A DNA stretch of 45,735 nt from Ruminococcus sp. (GCA_021199305.1 JAJQIH010000005.1:1-45735); one strand, 5' to 3'. Shown: positions 15,201 through 23,407, numbered from the stretch's first letter. Translations and numbers: made by a program. The notes: generated by a model from the sequence alone, not told the origin.

Positions 15201-17808
15201 CCGCCATATCAACGCTGTAATTCTTTGTGCTGTCGTATGTCAGGCCTTCTATTTCCTTGTACTCGTCGGTTGAAGGGGTAGTATAAACTCCCGTCAGCTC
15301 CCAGTCGTCGTCATAAGTAAAATTGCTGCCGCTTCCTGCGCTTGTGCCTGTATAAGCTGTTGCCGTATTATTTACAACATAAAAATACGGATTTTCCTGA
15401 GCTTCTAAGCTTGTTTTTGAAATGTTAAGCGTGCTGTTTGACGTGCTGTCGCAAAACGTAGCAGGGTAGAGCGCGTTGCTTATCGTGTCGTAGCTATAAG
15501 CCTCATCCGTAATACAATATCCGCTTTCAATCAGCTTTTTCGCCACAGCAATATACGGAATATTGTCCTCCGATAGCTGCGTAGTTTTGTTTGTATTAGT
15601 ATAGGTAGCGGCGTCTTTATACAAAAAGTAACCGTCGTCGTCAACACTAAAATCAGTCATAGCTAAGCTTCCAGCGATTTTATGTGAGTAAATGTAGTAG
15701 TTTAATGTACCGCTTGTAGTTCCTGGGTCGCCAATATCTTTTTCTCTCATTCCCGTTGTCTGCATATCGTAGTAGCAGTTTACAAGCTTAAAAGAACAAT
15801 CATACAAAAGTGCGTGGTCTATTCGGTATTCACCGACAAACGCACCAATTGCGCTGCTTTCACCGCCTGTTACTGATGTGGTAATTCCTCCGACCTCTCC
15901 CGCAACATAGCAGTTTATAAATAAGTGGTTTTGCGCATTATAGTTTGTTATATCCGTACTTAGTGTATTACTTAAAATTATATCATTCTGACCGGTATTA
16001 TTACTGCTTGCGGTGGAATAACTGGATCCGCTGTTAGTAGAATATGCAAACGAACCTGACATAGCCGTACCGACATTTCCTCTGATTACACCTACAAAGC
16101 CTCCAATGTCATAGCCTGAATATTGCATACCAACCGATGAAGTAGAGTAGCAATCCTTAAATACTGCTATTCCCATTCTATTATTATTGTAACAGCGGTA
16201 GTCGTCAAAAATCATTCCTACAAAGCCGCCCAGTCGTGACGAGCCTTCAATAACTCCGCTGGTGTAGCAGTCTTCAAAATAAGCGTTTACGCGAGTGTCA
16301 ACCAGATCTCCGACGCCGTCCTCTTCGACCTCCATAATAAAGCCCTGACCGCCTGAACCGATTACTGCGCCAATAAATACGCCTAGTCTGTCGCTTCCGT
16401 AAATTGTGGAGTTTGTAAAGCATCTTCGACAAACAAGACCGCCCTGTGTACATGAAATAAATGTACCTGAATGCGTACCGCCGTAGTCGTAAACATAGCT
16501 GTCGACTACATAGCTGTCCTCAAAAATCGCAAGATATGTTGTAGAGTTGCTCATATATCCTTCAATTTCAGAAAGCGTTTCAGGAATTTCCGTGCTTTTT
16601 ACAACATTAGCCGTGCTGTCGCTTGTATAATCGTAATTCATATTGGTATTTGTCCACGAAGCAAAGCAAGCGGTGTGACCATTTGCAAGAACTATACTGT
16701 CTGATGCTGAACAATCTTTTACATATACAGAATAATAATTATTTCCTATGAAAAAGCAGGCAGAATTTCCAGTTGATGCTAAAACGCATTCATCAAAGTT
16801 GACATTGTTAAAATAGCAAAATCTGCTGTTTGAACCTAACAAACCTGTGGCAGCTGGAAATGACATAAACGAGTTAGAAATATCCAAGTCCTGTACTATA
16901 ACTCGGTTTTGATCAGGCAAAAGGCAGCAAGCTGAGCTGGTTTTTGACTTGTTAAAGTTGCCGTTATAAAGTGTATGGTTATTTCCGTCTAGCTGCAGCA
17001 TTGCAGAGTAATTGCCTTGCACAAATCCCCACAGACTATGGTCTGTTCCTGCGCCGCCTAAATTCAGGTCACAAAGCAGGCAGATGCGAAGCTTATACTT
17101 TGAAAACGCCGTCGTGCTGTCAGCTTCAAAAAGTGCGCTGTTTGTCATTTTGGTAGTATCATTTGATACCGAATAATTTGCTTTATATCTCGCCAAAAGC
17201 TTAGCAAGCTGAGCAGCTGTCGAAATATAATAGGTTCTGTAATTTGTACCAAGTGATTCGTCATAGCTTACCGTATAATAAAGGTTATCCTCAGAAGCGC
17301 CAGCTGTAGGAGCGGTAGCTCCAACTGATGTTACAGCATATGAATCGTCGTCCCCCTCATACATAGTATCAGCAATTTCATCCGTACTTTGCGTTGTGCA
17401 AGCTGTTATATCGTCGTCTGATAATTCGCTGGTATAGCTGATTTTGTAGCCAACAGCACCAGCTACTGCGGTTATCTCATAGCCAGCGTCTATCAATTTT
17501 TCAGCGTCCACATAATAAACGTACTTGTCTTCGTCCGAAACGTCGTCCCATGTATACCAATTATAATCATCTTCCGCTGTATAGGTGTTGGCATTGGTGT
17601 TTACAGTAACTCCTCTTTCTTTTACAGCAGTCTGACCCAAACTTTTTACAAGCGTCGTATCCATAGTAGTTGTAGCCGCTTCCGCTACAAGCTCCTGCTC
17701 TGAAAATAAATCCCAATCCAGAGCTGTGCTTACTACTTCAAAGACTAAAAGCAAAGCTGTGAGTATAGCCAAAACACGTATTTTTTTAGTTCTGATCAGA
17801 TTTCTCAT
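12298..17808 (-). CDS. Giant secreted beta-helix/GLUG-like surface protein with DUF11 and pilin-type C-terminal domain
   Basis: The likely start is the ATG at 17808 (MRNLIRTKKIRVLAIL, a signal peptide), giving 1,836 aa; an earlier in-frame start would read into the sortase gene. After the signal peptide, a beta-helix-like region (about 200-700) has repeated modules of the type FxDCYTSGxIxGSSRLGGFVG, typical of GLUG-like adhesins. A long Thr/Ser/Asp/Tyr-rich region follows. DUF11 (about 1553-1685) begins SGDTLTYRIAVDNINGTVAAYN. A C-terminal CnaB/Spy0128-type domain has a Lys in SVQKQIA, a Glu in YVITEITDW and an Asn in SFENEES that could form an isopeptide bond. No LPxTG and no C-terminal membrane segment are present. 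It lies 40 bp after the sortase gene and closes the operon. It is probably an adhesin or fibre-tip protein. Confidence 0.8.
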   Translation of the reverse strand: MRNLIRTKKIRVLAILTALLLVFEVVSTALDWDLFSEQELVAEAATTTMDTTLVKSLGQTAVKERGVTVNTNANTYTAEDDYNWYTWDDVSDEDKYVYYVDAEKLIDAGYEITAVAGAVGYKISYTSELSDDDITACTTQSTDEIADTMYEGDDDSYAVTSVGATAPTAGASEDNLYYTVSYDESLGTNYRTYYISTAAQLAKLLARYKANYSVSNDTTKMTNSALFEADSTTAFSKYKLRICLLCDLNLGGAGTDHSLWGFVQGNYSAMLQLDGNNHTLYNGNFNKSKTSSACCLLPDQNRVIVQDLDISNSFMSFPAATGLLGSNSRFCYFNNVNFDECVLASTGNSACFFIGNNYYSVYVKDCSASDSIVLANGHTACFASWTNTNMNYDYTSDSTANVVKSTEIPETLSEIEGYMSNSTTYLAIFEDSYVVDSYVYDYGGTHSGTFISCTQGGLVCRRCFTNSTIYGSDRLGVFIGAVIGSGGQGFIMEVEEDGVGDLVDTRVNAYFEDCYTSGVIEGSSRLGGFVGMIFDDYRCYNNNRMGIAVFKDCYSTSSVGMQYSGYDIGGFVGVIRGNVGTAMSGSFAYSTNSGSSYSTASSNNTGQNDIILSNTLSTDITNYNAQNHLFINCYVAGEVGGITTSVTGGESSAIGAFVGEYRIDHALLYDCSFKLVNCYYDMQTTGMREKDIGDPGTTSGTLNYYIYSHKIAGSLAMTDFSVDDDGYFLYKDAATYTNTNKTTQLSEDNIPYIAVAKKLIESGYCITDEAYSYDTISNALYPATFCDSTSNSTLNISKTSLEAQENPYFYVVNNTATAYTGTSAGSGSNFTYDDDWELTGVYTTPSTDEYKEIEGLTYDSTKNYSVDMADSSWRYVDEYYPQLAVFFDSSLNNFSEDKQELVFNYAMASTAAVLLDHYDTVLTMNGYTKEYCDLNNTELANLGGLSEQRLVYDTVRDITRKFEFTSTDSNGDMPSVSLSSTNSTESGGNISWTTDSSLNDEFYDYIDTTAGGDGVSLAYYDTDYTVSYNPSVLTIAVDITTEIGRYKCYDFSCGKQWVTISYDQNNSLTQANYTDGTLSSIEAVDTEYDTTGVRNLRLLPSAYINAGETITVEVSNDQTSGTENTITIGDSSNNTTTLNSFDHSIGVAYAISDKTRMGDANNQYTNHVLTEYYDNNATSNTSSFAFYGRYNLTSSSESNKTVAEWVDEKFTNNSVDNLSTQTAITDGSWGNTTAVGGQTIVRVYNTVIDNSNPDVFTLEMGDEITNADELLKWSGEEKFTNTDRGYYYMVYYWQLDDSRYLTDTKLVQIQSSVNTVTLITGILGTQREADDVNQYVVADTTSNPTYLDGSNTALYDYYNRAIEYDNETYYCNSNTLDQSNNNKQSQVGWYTEDTELYLKTIIIEVTNTEGIQQYYQEIDVDSLGTTHDFTYDYERREYTITQNTETKIFTISAITTATEQQTLTASVSSSQINELIKDIVFNFTKAGVDPDCITVTALFVPGEADVQTSKDVLFGVTDTSDITNTSGLNGESLAEYEEARSVDNTNATTSLAVLSGDTLTYRIAVDNINGTVAAYNVSVEDIIPDGCTFVTGSIKVYEQMYNSGSYGAVSDVTDDISIYGPDRSGKITWSFSSIEEGEIFYIEYQVTVDQIAASTLSDTLTNTATVTLNDGTTMDTNEVQTDVTHLYFSVQKQIANDDSEQTFLFEVKYYADGDTSGAADSITYVELNCTSTSASKILQTDKRGTYVITEITDWSYTDYEDVGSSITVPSDYSSYYSGSASGESVTLVIAQDGSAFPTALGSLEDGTYMTASFENEESIYAYRSGQAYSYNTFVAS

Positions 17809-17848
17809 AAGAAACTCAAGCCACCTTTCTGAAAAATCCTTTAGAAAT

Positions 17849-18574
17849 TCATTCTTCAATATATCCAACCAGCACAGTTCGTGCGGTGTCGTAATCATCT
17901 GAACAGGTTGATAAAACAACCAACCGAGCGTTTACAAGACTTTCAGGCTCAAACTCTGCACTCGTAACAGCGCATTCTGAAAGCTCGTTTAAATATAGAA
18001 GTCTATCCGACTCAGCAGGGTGAGAAACGCTGTAAATAAAGCTGTCGTTTTCAACTACCGCGCAAGCGATAAACTTGATAGTGCATTTCTCATTTGGCAA
18101 AATAAGCGTACCGCTCGGGTGCGAGTCGAAATAAGCCTGCTCACGGAAGTTTAACAGGGGAGCGAAAACATATTTGTTGCTCCAGTTGTGCCCGTAAATA
18201 ATCGAGTTAAAATCGCCAAAGTCTGAGCTGTTCCGATAATCTAAAAACGGACAACCTCGCTCGTACTCGCTTTTGTCAAATCCGTGCGTGAGGTAAAACT
18301 CATTGTCGTCGCTTTGAACGATAGGGAAGTCAATCTCCGTATCTTCGATTGTAAGCCACGCTACCGTATCTTCGTTAATTTTTAAAGCGTCGGCAAGAAA
18401 GTTTTCTTCCTCGCTTTCATCAGGCTTTGCACTCTGGATAATTTCCGTCTGCTCCTTGTCCGCTTGCTCGCTTTTTGTGATAATAACCCTTACCACCAAA
18501 GCCGCAATCGCTAAAATCAATATAACAACAAGCAGCACTAAACCTGCTCGCCTTAACCTGTGTGATTTATGCAT
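17849..18574 (-). CDS. srtB: Class B sortase
   Basis: A 241-aa transpeptidase starting at ATG 18574, overlapping the previous gene by 8 nt (a TTG four codons upstream is possible). It has a cytoplasmic basic start, a membrane anchor (about 11-32) and the sortase B catalytic triad: His129 in IYGHNW, Cys224 in VLSTCSDD and Arg232 in TARTVLV. The TC-x-x-D/E-Y motif is class B. It should act outside the membrane, joining cleaved substrates to the cell wall or to one another. The only recognisable sorting signal in the window is PPNTG in the gene two positions upstream of the second SipW-dependent gene; PPxTG-like signals are known for Clostridioides difficile SrtB. Confidence 0.92.
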   Translation of the reverse strand: MHKSHRLRRAGLVLLVVILILAIAALVVRVIITKSEQADKEQTEIIQSAKPDESEEENFLADALKINEDTVAWLTIEDTEIDFPIVQSDDNEFYLTHGFDKSEYERGCPFLDYRNSSDFGDFNSIIYGHNWSNKYVFAPLLNFREQAYFDSHPSGTLILPNEKCTIKFIACAVVENDSFIYSVSHPAESDRLLYLNELSECAVTSAEFEPESLVNARLVVLSTCSDDYDTARTVLVGYIEE

Positions 18575-19244
18575 AAATTTCTTCAAACTTATCGACTATA
18601 TCGCTGAAGTCAGTACCAGTTACCGAATCAACAGTAATAGCCTGCGCCGTAACGACAATGTTAAACTCTTCCTCAAAATATTGGTATTCCGCCTTTGTGA
18701 CAGGAAATGTTATGTAGTTAAAAAGCTTTGTGGTGTTTTCGTCCGCCTGAAGTGCCAGAAGCTCGGTTGTCGACCCGTCCACCATATAGTAATAATACCC
18801 ATCATAGTAGTAAAAGCTTGAATTGTTACAGGTAATATCTGCACCGTCAATCGTCACAAATGCCGTATTGCCGTCTGAAAGCATTAAAGCCTTGAGAATC
18901 GCTTCCTCCGTTTCATCATCAACCGCTTTGCCGTCAGCGTTTGTTACACTAATCATCATTCTGACGTAAACCGCTTCGCCTGCGTTGTTATAAACGTAAG
19001 GGTCTTTATCAATCGTAGTGCCAGGCTCGCTGTGCTTTGCCGCTTCGCTACCTGTTGACGTCCAGTTAGGTTCAAGTAGCTTAATCTCTGGTGTTGTGCC
19101 GTGAACCTCGTTGTCAACTCTGTCCTGACTTGTAAAAAAGGCGTAAGAAATCCCTGCAACCACAAGGGCAACAGCAAGAACAAAAATACTTAACACACGG
19201 TAAGAATGCTTACCGCTGAAAATCTTCTTTATTTTCGCCCTCAC
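18567..19244 (-). CDS. SipW-dependent-type secreted protein (TasA/camelysin-like)
   Basis: A 225-aa protein from a GTG at 19244 that has GGAGG seven bases upstream. Its SipW-type signal peptide is VLAVALVVAGISYAFFTSQDRVDNEV: a long hydrophobic core, then AFF and a charged stretch. The mature part (about 170-195 aa) is beta-rich, with FYYYDGYYYYM and a C-terminal helix, and matches the size class of camelysin/TasA-type matrix proteins. It overlaps the SipW gene by 35 nt and the sortase gene by 8 nt, so all three are translationally coupled. It would be cleaved by one of the two SipW peptidases of this operon and form or decorate the fibre. Confidence 0.82.
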   Translation of the reverse strand: MRAKIKKIFSGKHSYRVLSIFVLAVALVVAGISYAFFTSQDRVDNEVHGTTPEIKLLEPNWTSTGSEAAKHSEPGTTIDKDPYVYNNAGEAVYVRMMISVTNADGKAVDDETEEAILKALMLSDGNTAFVTIDGADITCNNSSFYYYDGYYYYMVDGSTTELLALQADENTTKLFNYITFPVTKAEYQYFEEEFNIVVTAQAITVDSVTGTDFSDIVDKFEEIYA

Positions 19245-19752
19245 TTTTACGCCTCCTTTTTATTTTAGTTACAATTCTTATCACAAGACTTGCTATCAGA
19301 TATATCGCCAGCAGCGCCAGCAAAACAATCAGCGCAATCTTAACATATTTCTTTCGCAAGTATAACGCTGCGTTTCCGATATACGGAATACCAAACACAA
19401 CGCACCCTAATACATTATCATATGCAACAGGTGAGCTGTCCTCGCTGTTGTTCATATCGCCCTTTGTGTATATAAGCTCATTTTCCGTATCGTTTTTGGT
19501 TACTCTGTGGGTAACAACTGTGTTCTTAGCGACAGTAAATGAAATAACGTCGCCAACCTTTACATCTTCTGCCGCTGTACTGTCTGTTATAATAAGCGTA
19601 CCGGCAGGATAGATGTTCTGCATACTTTGCGTTTTAACGGCATAAAGCTTATATCCCATAACCCGAAGCAATATAAGCGCCACTCCGAATATCAGCACCA
19701 GCGTAAAAACTGCGTTTAAAATTACGCCTGGAATTTTTCTGAGCTTTTTCAT
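19210..19752 (-). CDS. sipW: SipW-type signal peptidase I (second copy)
   Basis: A 180-aa S26B peptidase of the archaeal/ER (SipW) type. The nucleophile is Ser43 in TQSMQNIYPAG and the base is His82 in VTHRV, where bacterial-type signal peptidases have Lys. It has two membrane segments, at about residues 11-31 and 133-160, and a basic cytoplasmic tail. It would process SipW-dependent precursors such as those encoded beside it. Its start overlaps the stop of the PPNTG gene (ATGA, 4 nt), and its own 3' end overlaps the next gene. Confidence 0.92.
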   Translation of the reverse strand: MKKLRKIPGVILNAVFTLVLIFGVALILLRVMGYKLYAVKTQSMQNIYPAGTLIITDSTAAEDVKVGDVISFTVAKNTVVTHRVTKNDTENELIYTKGDMNNSEDSSPVAYDNVLGCVVFGIPYIGNAALYLRKKYVKIALIVLLALLAIYLIASLVIRIVTKIKRRRKSEGENKEDFQR

Positions 19753-20513
19753 ACTTCGCTCCGCTTATTCTTTCGCTTCTTGATCCATATTGCTATCAGC
19801 ATAAATGCTATTAAAATTGCCAGTATCACAATCACCACAACATACATCAGCGTGCTGCCGAAAAATCCTGTGTTTGGCGGGGTATAGCTTTCGTCCACTT
19901 CAGCGTAGAAAATCCAGCGAAATTCTACCTGACCGTAAACTGAAACTGTGCCGTTGCCTTCGGAAATTATCTCAACGCCGTCTGCTGTTATCTTTTTGGA
20001 ACCGTTATCAGCTACGCCGTCAAGTCCCGTGCCGTCCCAGTTTACAGTAACTGAAAGCGTACCCGAATCATTCGGCTCGTAGTAGCCTAAATTTATCGGC
20101 TCTTTAGATAGGTCGGTTTCGCCGTCTGAGGAGATTCCCGAAACGCTTCCAACAAAAACCGTTTCGCCGTTTAATGTAATTGTAGCGATAGTATTCTCTT
20201 CGAGGTCAATTTCTCCTGTCTTTGAAACAGGCTCTGCATAGAAGTATATATTATACGCCTTGTCCTCGCGCAGATTTAAGATTTCAATATTCTTTGTGTA
20301 GTCAGTATTCGGCTGCATATCGTCAACGCAGAAATAATATTCTCCGCTTTCAGGAACCGAATTTCCTTCATCGTCCATAACTGTCAGCTCTTCCGGAAGT
20401 CCCGCTACCGTGCCGTCTGGTAGTGTAACCTCCGCAACCGCCGAGAGGGGGTTGCATAAAAGCAGAGCGGCAGTTATAATACACGCCATAGAAATTCTAA
20501 AAGCCCTTTTCAT
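19749..20513 (-). CDS. Cell-wall-anchored surface protein with PPNTG sorting signal
   Basis: A 254-aa protein with a classical signal peptide (about 1-27, cleaved near AVAEV) and a beta-sandwich-like ectodomain. It ends with a complete sorting signal: PPNTG (about 212-216), a membrane segment of about 24 residues, and the basic tail KKRKNKR. It is the probable substrate of the class B sortase in the operon. It might be a wall anchor or the base of the fibre made from the SipW-dependent proteins. Its stop codon overlaps the SipW start. A short hairpin-like CTTGTTTACAAG lies upstream, in the 61-bp gap after the BsaA-like gene. Confidence 0.88.
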   Translation of the reverse strand: MKRAFRISMACIITAALLLCNPLSAVAEVTLPDGTVAGLPEELTVMDDEGNSVPESGEYYFCVDDMQPNTDYTKNIEILNLREDKAYNIYFYAEPVSKTGEIDLEENTIATITLNGETVFVGSVSGISSDGETDLSKEPINLGYYEPNDSGTLSVTVNWDGTGLDGVADNGSKKITADGVEIISEGNGTVSVYGQVEFRWIFYAEVDESYTPPNTGFFGSTLMYVVVIVILAILIAFMLIAIWIKKRKNKRSEV

Positions 20514-20574
20514 ACTGCCACTCTCCCTTCATATATTTTTAATTCTCGAAATCTTGTTTACAAGCTGCGTTTAA

Positions 20575-21837
20575 CTATTTGTCCCACCAAATTCTGTTTT
20601 CGTCCAAACTTGTAATTGCGGTACCATTTTCACCACAAACTGTACCTGTTGCATCTACATATAGGTGATCTCCACTCCATGTGTTCTCAGTTGCATCAAA
20701 ATCCCATGTTAAGCTGCTTGAAGGAAGCTCAATTTGTCCAACACCAGCTGTATTAGCGTCAACTGTAACTACCTGAACGCTGTCGAGACCAACAACAAGA
20801 TCGTATGTAAATGATGTGTAAGCGTCCTGTGAAACGCTCTCGTCAAGCTGCATATCCGTGACTAAAAGCTCGCTTGTAGTACCTGCTGAAAGAATGTGCA
20901 AATAGTAGAATGTCCATGTATCTGTTGCGTCATCATAAACGCCTGTCCAGTCATATGATGACCAAAAATCACCATTATTGAACCAATCACCATTCAAAGC
21001 GATATTCATAATAATTTCATCGCCTAAATTTGCTGTTCCGTCTGGATCATATACTGCCTGAATGTAGTAAACACCGTCTGCATCTGTATATCCTGTGCCA
21101 TATGTAGGTGTATCTGTGCCTGACAGATAAATCGTGTCGCTGAATGTAACTTTTGCTGGGTCTACTGTTACTTCCTGAACGAAGGTATATGAGTAATCTG
21201 TGCCAGGACCATATGTTATATTATCAATTTCGTAGTAGGTATCATTACCGTCAAAATAATAACCTACATAAGAGCCATCTGTACGCTCAAAGATATAAAC
21301 ACCTTCAACATCAGGTGTGAAATCATATGAGCTTACATAGCCAACAGAATAGTTGCTGCCACTTGCCGCATATACAAGCTGACCGCCTGCCTGAAGCGCC
21401 TGAACCTCTGAGTAAGCGTTGCCGTTACCGTCTGCGATTGTTGCAGTAGTATCAAGCGTCAAAGCGTTGCTCGGTACGGTAACTGGTGCTGCAGTTGTAA
21501 ATTTCTCATTATTATTGTTAGCATCATAAAGAGCTGTCTCATAAGTAAGTGCAAGAGTATCTGTCAAGTCAAGCTTAACAAATGATGCAACTGTACCTGT
21601 ATTTACAGCAGCAACCTCTTTCGTTACATTCTGTCCTGGTGTAAGCTGAGTTGTCGGCGTAAATGTTTCTGCAAGAGTTACATTGTAGTCGTTTGAAGCA
21701 CTGAGCTCATTGGTTACCTCGTCTGTTGAAGTAAACCAAGCGAAAGTAGCGCCCATAGCGATTACTACTGCCAGAACAACAGCGCACACTAAAGCTTTCT
21801 TTTGTCCTGAAGTTTTCTTCTTTGTTACTGTTTTCAT
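20575..21837 (-). CDS. BsaA/TasA-family SipW-dependent biofilm matrix protein
   Basis: A 420-aa protein with a SipW-type signal (about 13-50: CAVVLAVVIAMGATFAWFTSTDEVTN) followed by a beta-rich, Asp/Thr/Tyr-rich ectodomain without cysteine pairs. The start is firm: AAAGGAG lies about 10 bp before ATG 21837. The layout matches the BsaA-type SipW-dependent matrix proteins of Clostridia, which form pilin-like fibres in biofilms; from memory, these are encoded with SipW and a sortase. No C-terminal anchor is present. It is the largest SipW substrate of the operon and the leading candidate for the major fibre subunit. Confidence 0.87.
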   Translation of the reverse strand: MKTVTKKKTSGQKKALVCAVVLAVVIAMGATFAWFTSTDEVTNELSASNDYNVTLAETFTPTTQLTPGQNVTKEVAAVNTGTVASFVKLDLTDTLALTYETALYDANNNNEKFTTAAPVTVPSNALTLDTTATIADGNGNAYSEVQALQAGGQLVYAASGSNYSVGYVSSYDFTPDVEGVYIFERTDGSYVGYYFDGNDTYYEIDNITYGPGTDYSYTFVQEVTVDPAKVTFSDTIYLSGTDTPTYGTGYTDADGVYYIQAVYDPDGTANLGDEIIMNIALNGDWFNNGDFWSSYDWTGVYDDATDTWTFYYLHILSAGTTSELLVTDMQLDESVSQDAYTSFTYDLVVGLDSVQVVTVDANTAGVGQIELPSSSLTWDFDATENTWSGDHLYVDATGTVCGENGTAITSLDENRIWWDK

Positions 21838-21890
21838 CGTTTAATCTCCTTTTTCAAAATTTTTCATAAAGATGAATGTTGACCGTGTGT

Positions 21891-22571
21891 TTATTGTTTG
21901 TCCGAATCCTCGGACGGAGTAACTTGTTTCTCCTTCGGTGGAGATAAATAGAATTTTAAAAGCCTGAAAAATACAAATATCAGCACTACAATCGCAAGAA
22001 CCAAATACCACCGCAATTGTACAAACCGAACTATGTATCCAAGCAGAGGAATTGAAAAGCTTACCTTACCGATTACCCGGTCCTCATCGATAAGAAATCC
22101 GTCCTCATCCTCGTTCGCATCACCCTTAGTCGTAAAGCAGGTAACGCCCGTACCTTCATAGTCCTCATATTTCTGAGTAACTCGGTGAGTAAGGTAGGTG
22201 TCGCTGTCGCTTGACGGGTTAAAGGTAATAACGTCGCCCACTTCGATATCCTCAGCGTCACAGATCTTAACAAAGACCATATCGCCGACCGATAGTTCAG
22301 GTTCCATAGAGGGCGTTAAAACCGTATAATACCTGAACCCGAAGAGGGATTTTTGCGGACTGTTGTTCATAGCGAATAATATCGCCGCCACAACGATGCA
22401 GATTGCAACAATGTACAGGAAAATTCTTTGGAAAAAACCTAATACCTTAGCCGCTGCTGATTTTTTTGGTGTGTCTGTTACCTCTTCACTTATATTAACC
22501 GCCTCCTGCCGTCGTTGTAAGCGTGCCGTCAGAGCTAATGGAAATATCAGCATCGCTCCATCTGGCGTCAA
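21891..22571 (-). CDS. SipW-like signal peptidase I (first copy), start uncertain
   Basis: The open frame gives up to 226 aa, with catalytic Ser88 in TPSMEPELSVGDMVF and base His129 in LTHRVTQ (Ser-His type, as in SipW); numbering is from the TTG at 22571. There are membrane segments at about 49-68 and 185-205, and an acidic tail. All ordinary starts (TTG 22571, ATG 22553) have badly spaced ribosome binding sites and lie in the 3' part of the preceding gene. The best AGGAGG (22502-22507) is 8 nt before an ATA codon (22491-22493), which would give a 200-aa protein of normal signal-peptidase size. Together with the second copy, it would process the three SipW-dependent proteins. Confidence 0.82.
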   Translation of the reverse strand: MTPDGAMLIFPLALTARLQRRQEAVNISEEVTDTPKKSAAAKVLGFFQRIFLYIVAICIVVAAILFAMNNSPQKSLFGFRYYTVLTPSMEPELSVGDMVFVKICDAEDIEVGDVITFNPSSDSDTYLTHRVTQKYEDYEGTGVTCFTTKGDANEDEDGFLIDEDRVIGKVSFSIPLLGYIVRFVQLRWYLVLAIVVLIFVFFRLLKFYLSPPKEKQVTPSEDSDKQ

Positions 22572-23250
22572 CAGCTCCGCCTAGTGTCTGAATTGAATCT
22601 GCAATAACGTCGACTTCAAGCTCAATGTCGTTTGCTATTAAAATAGAGTAGACATCGCTTGAAATTGATACCGATTTAAGTAGGGGTTCGGTTGTGGTAC
22701 CCGGCGAAACGATAGCTTTGTAATAGAAGTAACCGTCGGTAGCATTCCAAAACCAATAATCGTCCCAAGCGTCCGCCAGAGTAAAGGTAACATCTCCCAT
22801 AGTAAACTGATTGCCCGAGATAGAAATGTCCGTCAGCTCACCGAAGCTTTTAAGACTGTAGCTCGGCGTGATAACCTCAACATCAACGCTTGAAAGGGTA
22901 GAAACCTCTACTGTCGCATTGTACGACGGTATAAGCGCCACACGAATATAAGCGTCAGCATTGTTGACATCATCTTCGTTTACATTTTTGATTTGTACCT
23001 CTTTGTCTGCCGTGTAGGAACCGCTATCCTGCTCCCAGGTAAGCTCGGTTGCCGCCTCAGGATCACTGTTATCGTCACCATTTTCGACAACGGCAATAGT
23101 TATCTCGTCCGACGCAAACCTGTTGCTTACAGTTTTCGTTAGCTTAGCAACAGCGTATACAACAGCTGTCGAAGCCAAAGCTAAAGACAGTATAACGCAG
23201 ATAGCGACAAAGCATTTCTTTCGCCATGTTTGCTTTCTTAGCTGTTTCAC
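22495..23250 (-). CDS. SipW-dependent-type secreted protein, first gene of the operon
   Basis: A 251-aa protein starting at GTG 23250 behind AGGAGG. The N terminus is basic with a long hydrophobic core (about 14-35) and a SipW-type continuation, KLTKTVSNRFASDEITIAVVE. The mature part is beta-rich, with a WDDYWFWNATDGYFYYKA segment that parallels FYYYDGYYYYM of the third SipW-dependent protein, so the two are probably homologous. It ends with a TTTAGGG tail. It would be exported and cut by SipW and either polymerise or cap the fibre. Its 3' end overlaps the longest version of the first signal peptidase by 77 nt. Confidence 0.8.
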   Translation of the reverse strand: MKQLRKQTWRKKCFVAICVILSLALASTAVVYAVAKLTKTVSNRFASDEITIAVVENGDDNSDPEAATELTWEQDSGSYTADKEVQIKNVNEDDVNNADAYIRVALIPSYNATVEVSTLSSVDVEVITPSYSLKSFGELTDISISGNQFTMGDVTFTLADAWDDYWFWNATDGYFYYKAIVSPGTTTEPLLKSVSISSDVYSILIANDIELEVDVIADSIQTLGGAVDARWSDADISISSDGTLTTTAGGG

Positions 23251-23407
23251 ATCACAAACTCCTCCTTGTCATACTGGTATCAATGATAGCTTTTGCAAAT
23301 TCACACTATACAATAATAATGTAGATAATGATGAGGTAAGCGTCTGTAGAGTTTTGAACTCTTAAGCTGCTCAAAACAAGACGCAATTTTTTCATTATCT
23401 GTCATAA

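Noticed and set aside
17809-17919. Longer start for the giant protein
   Set aside because: It would overlap the 3' end of the sortase gene and precede the signal peptide by 37 residues.
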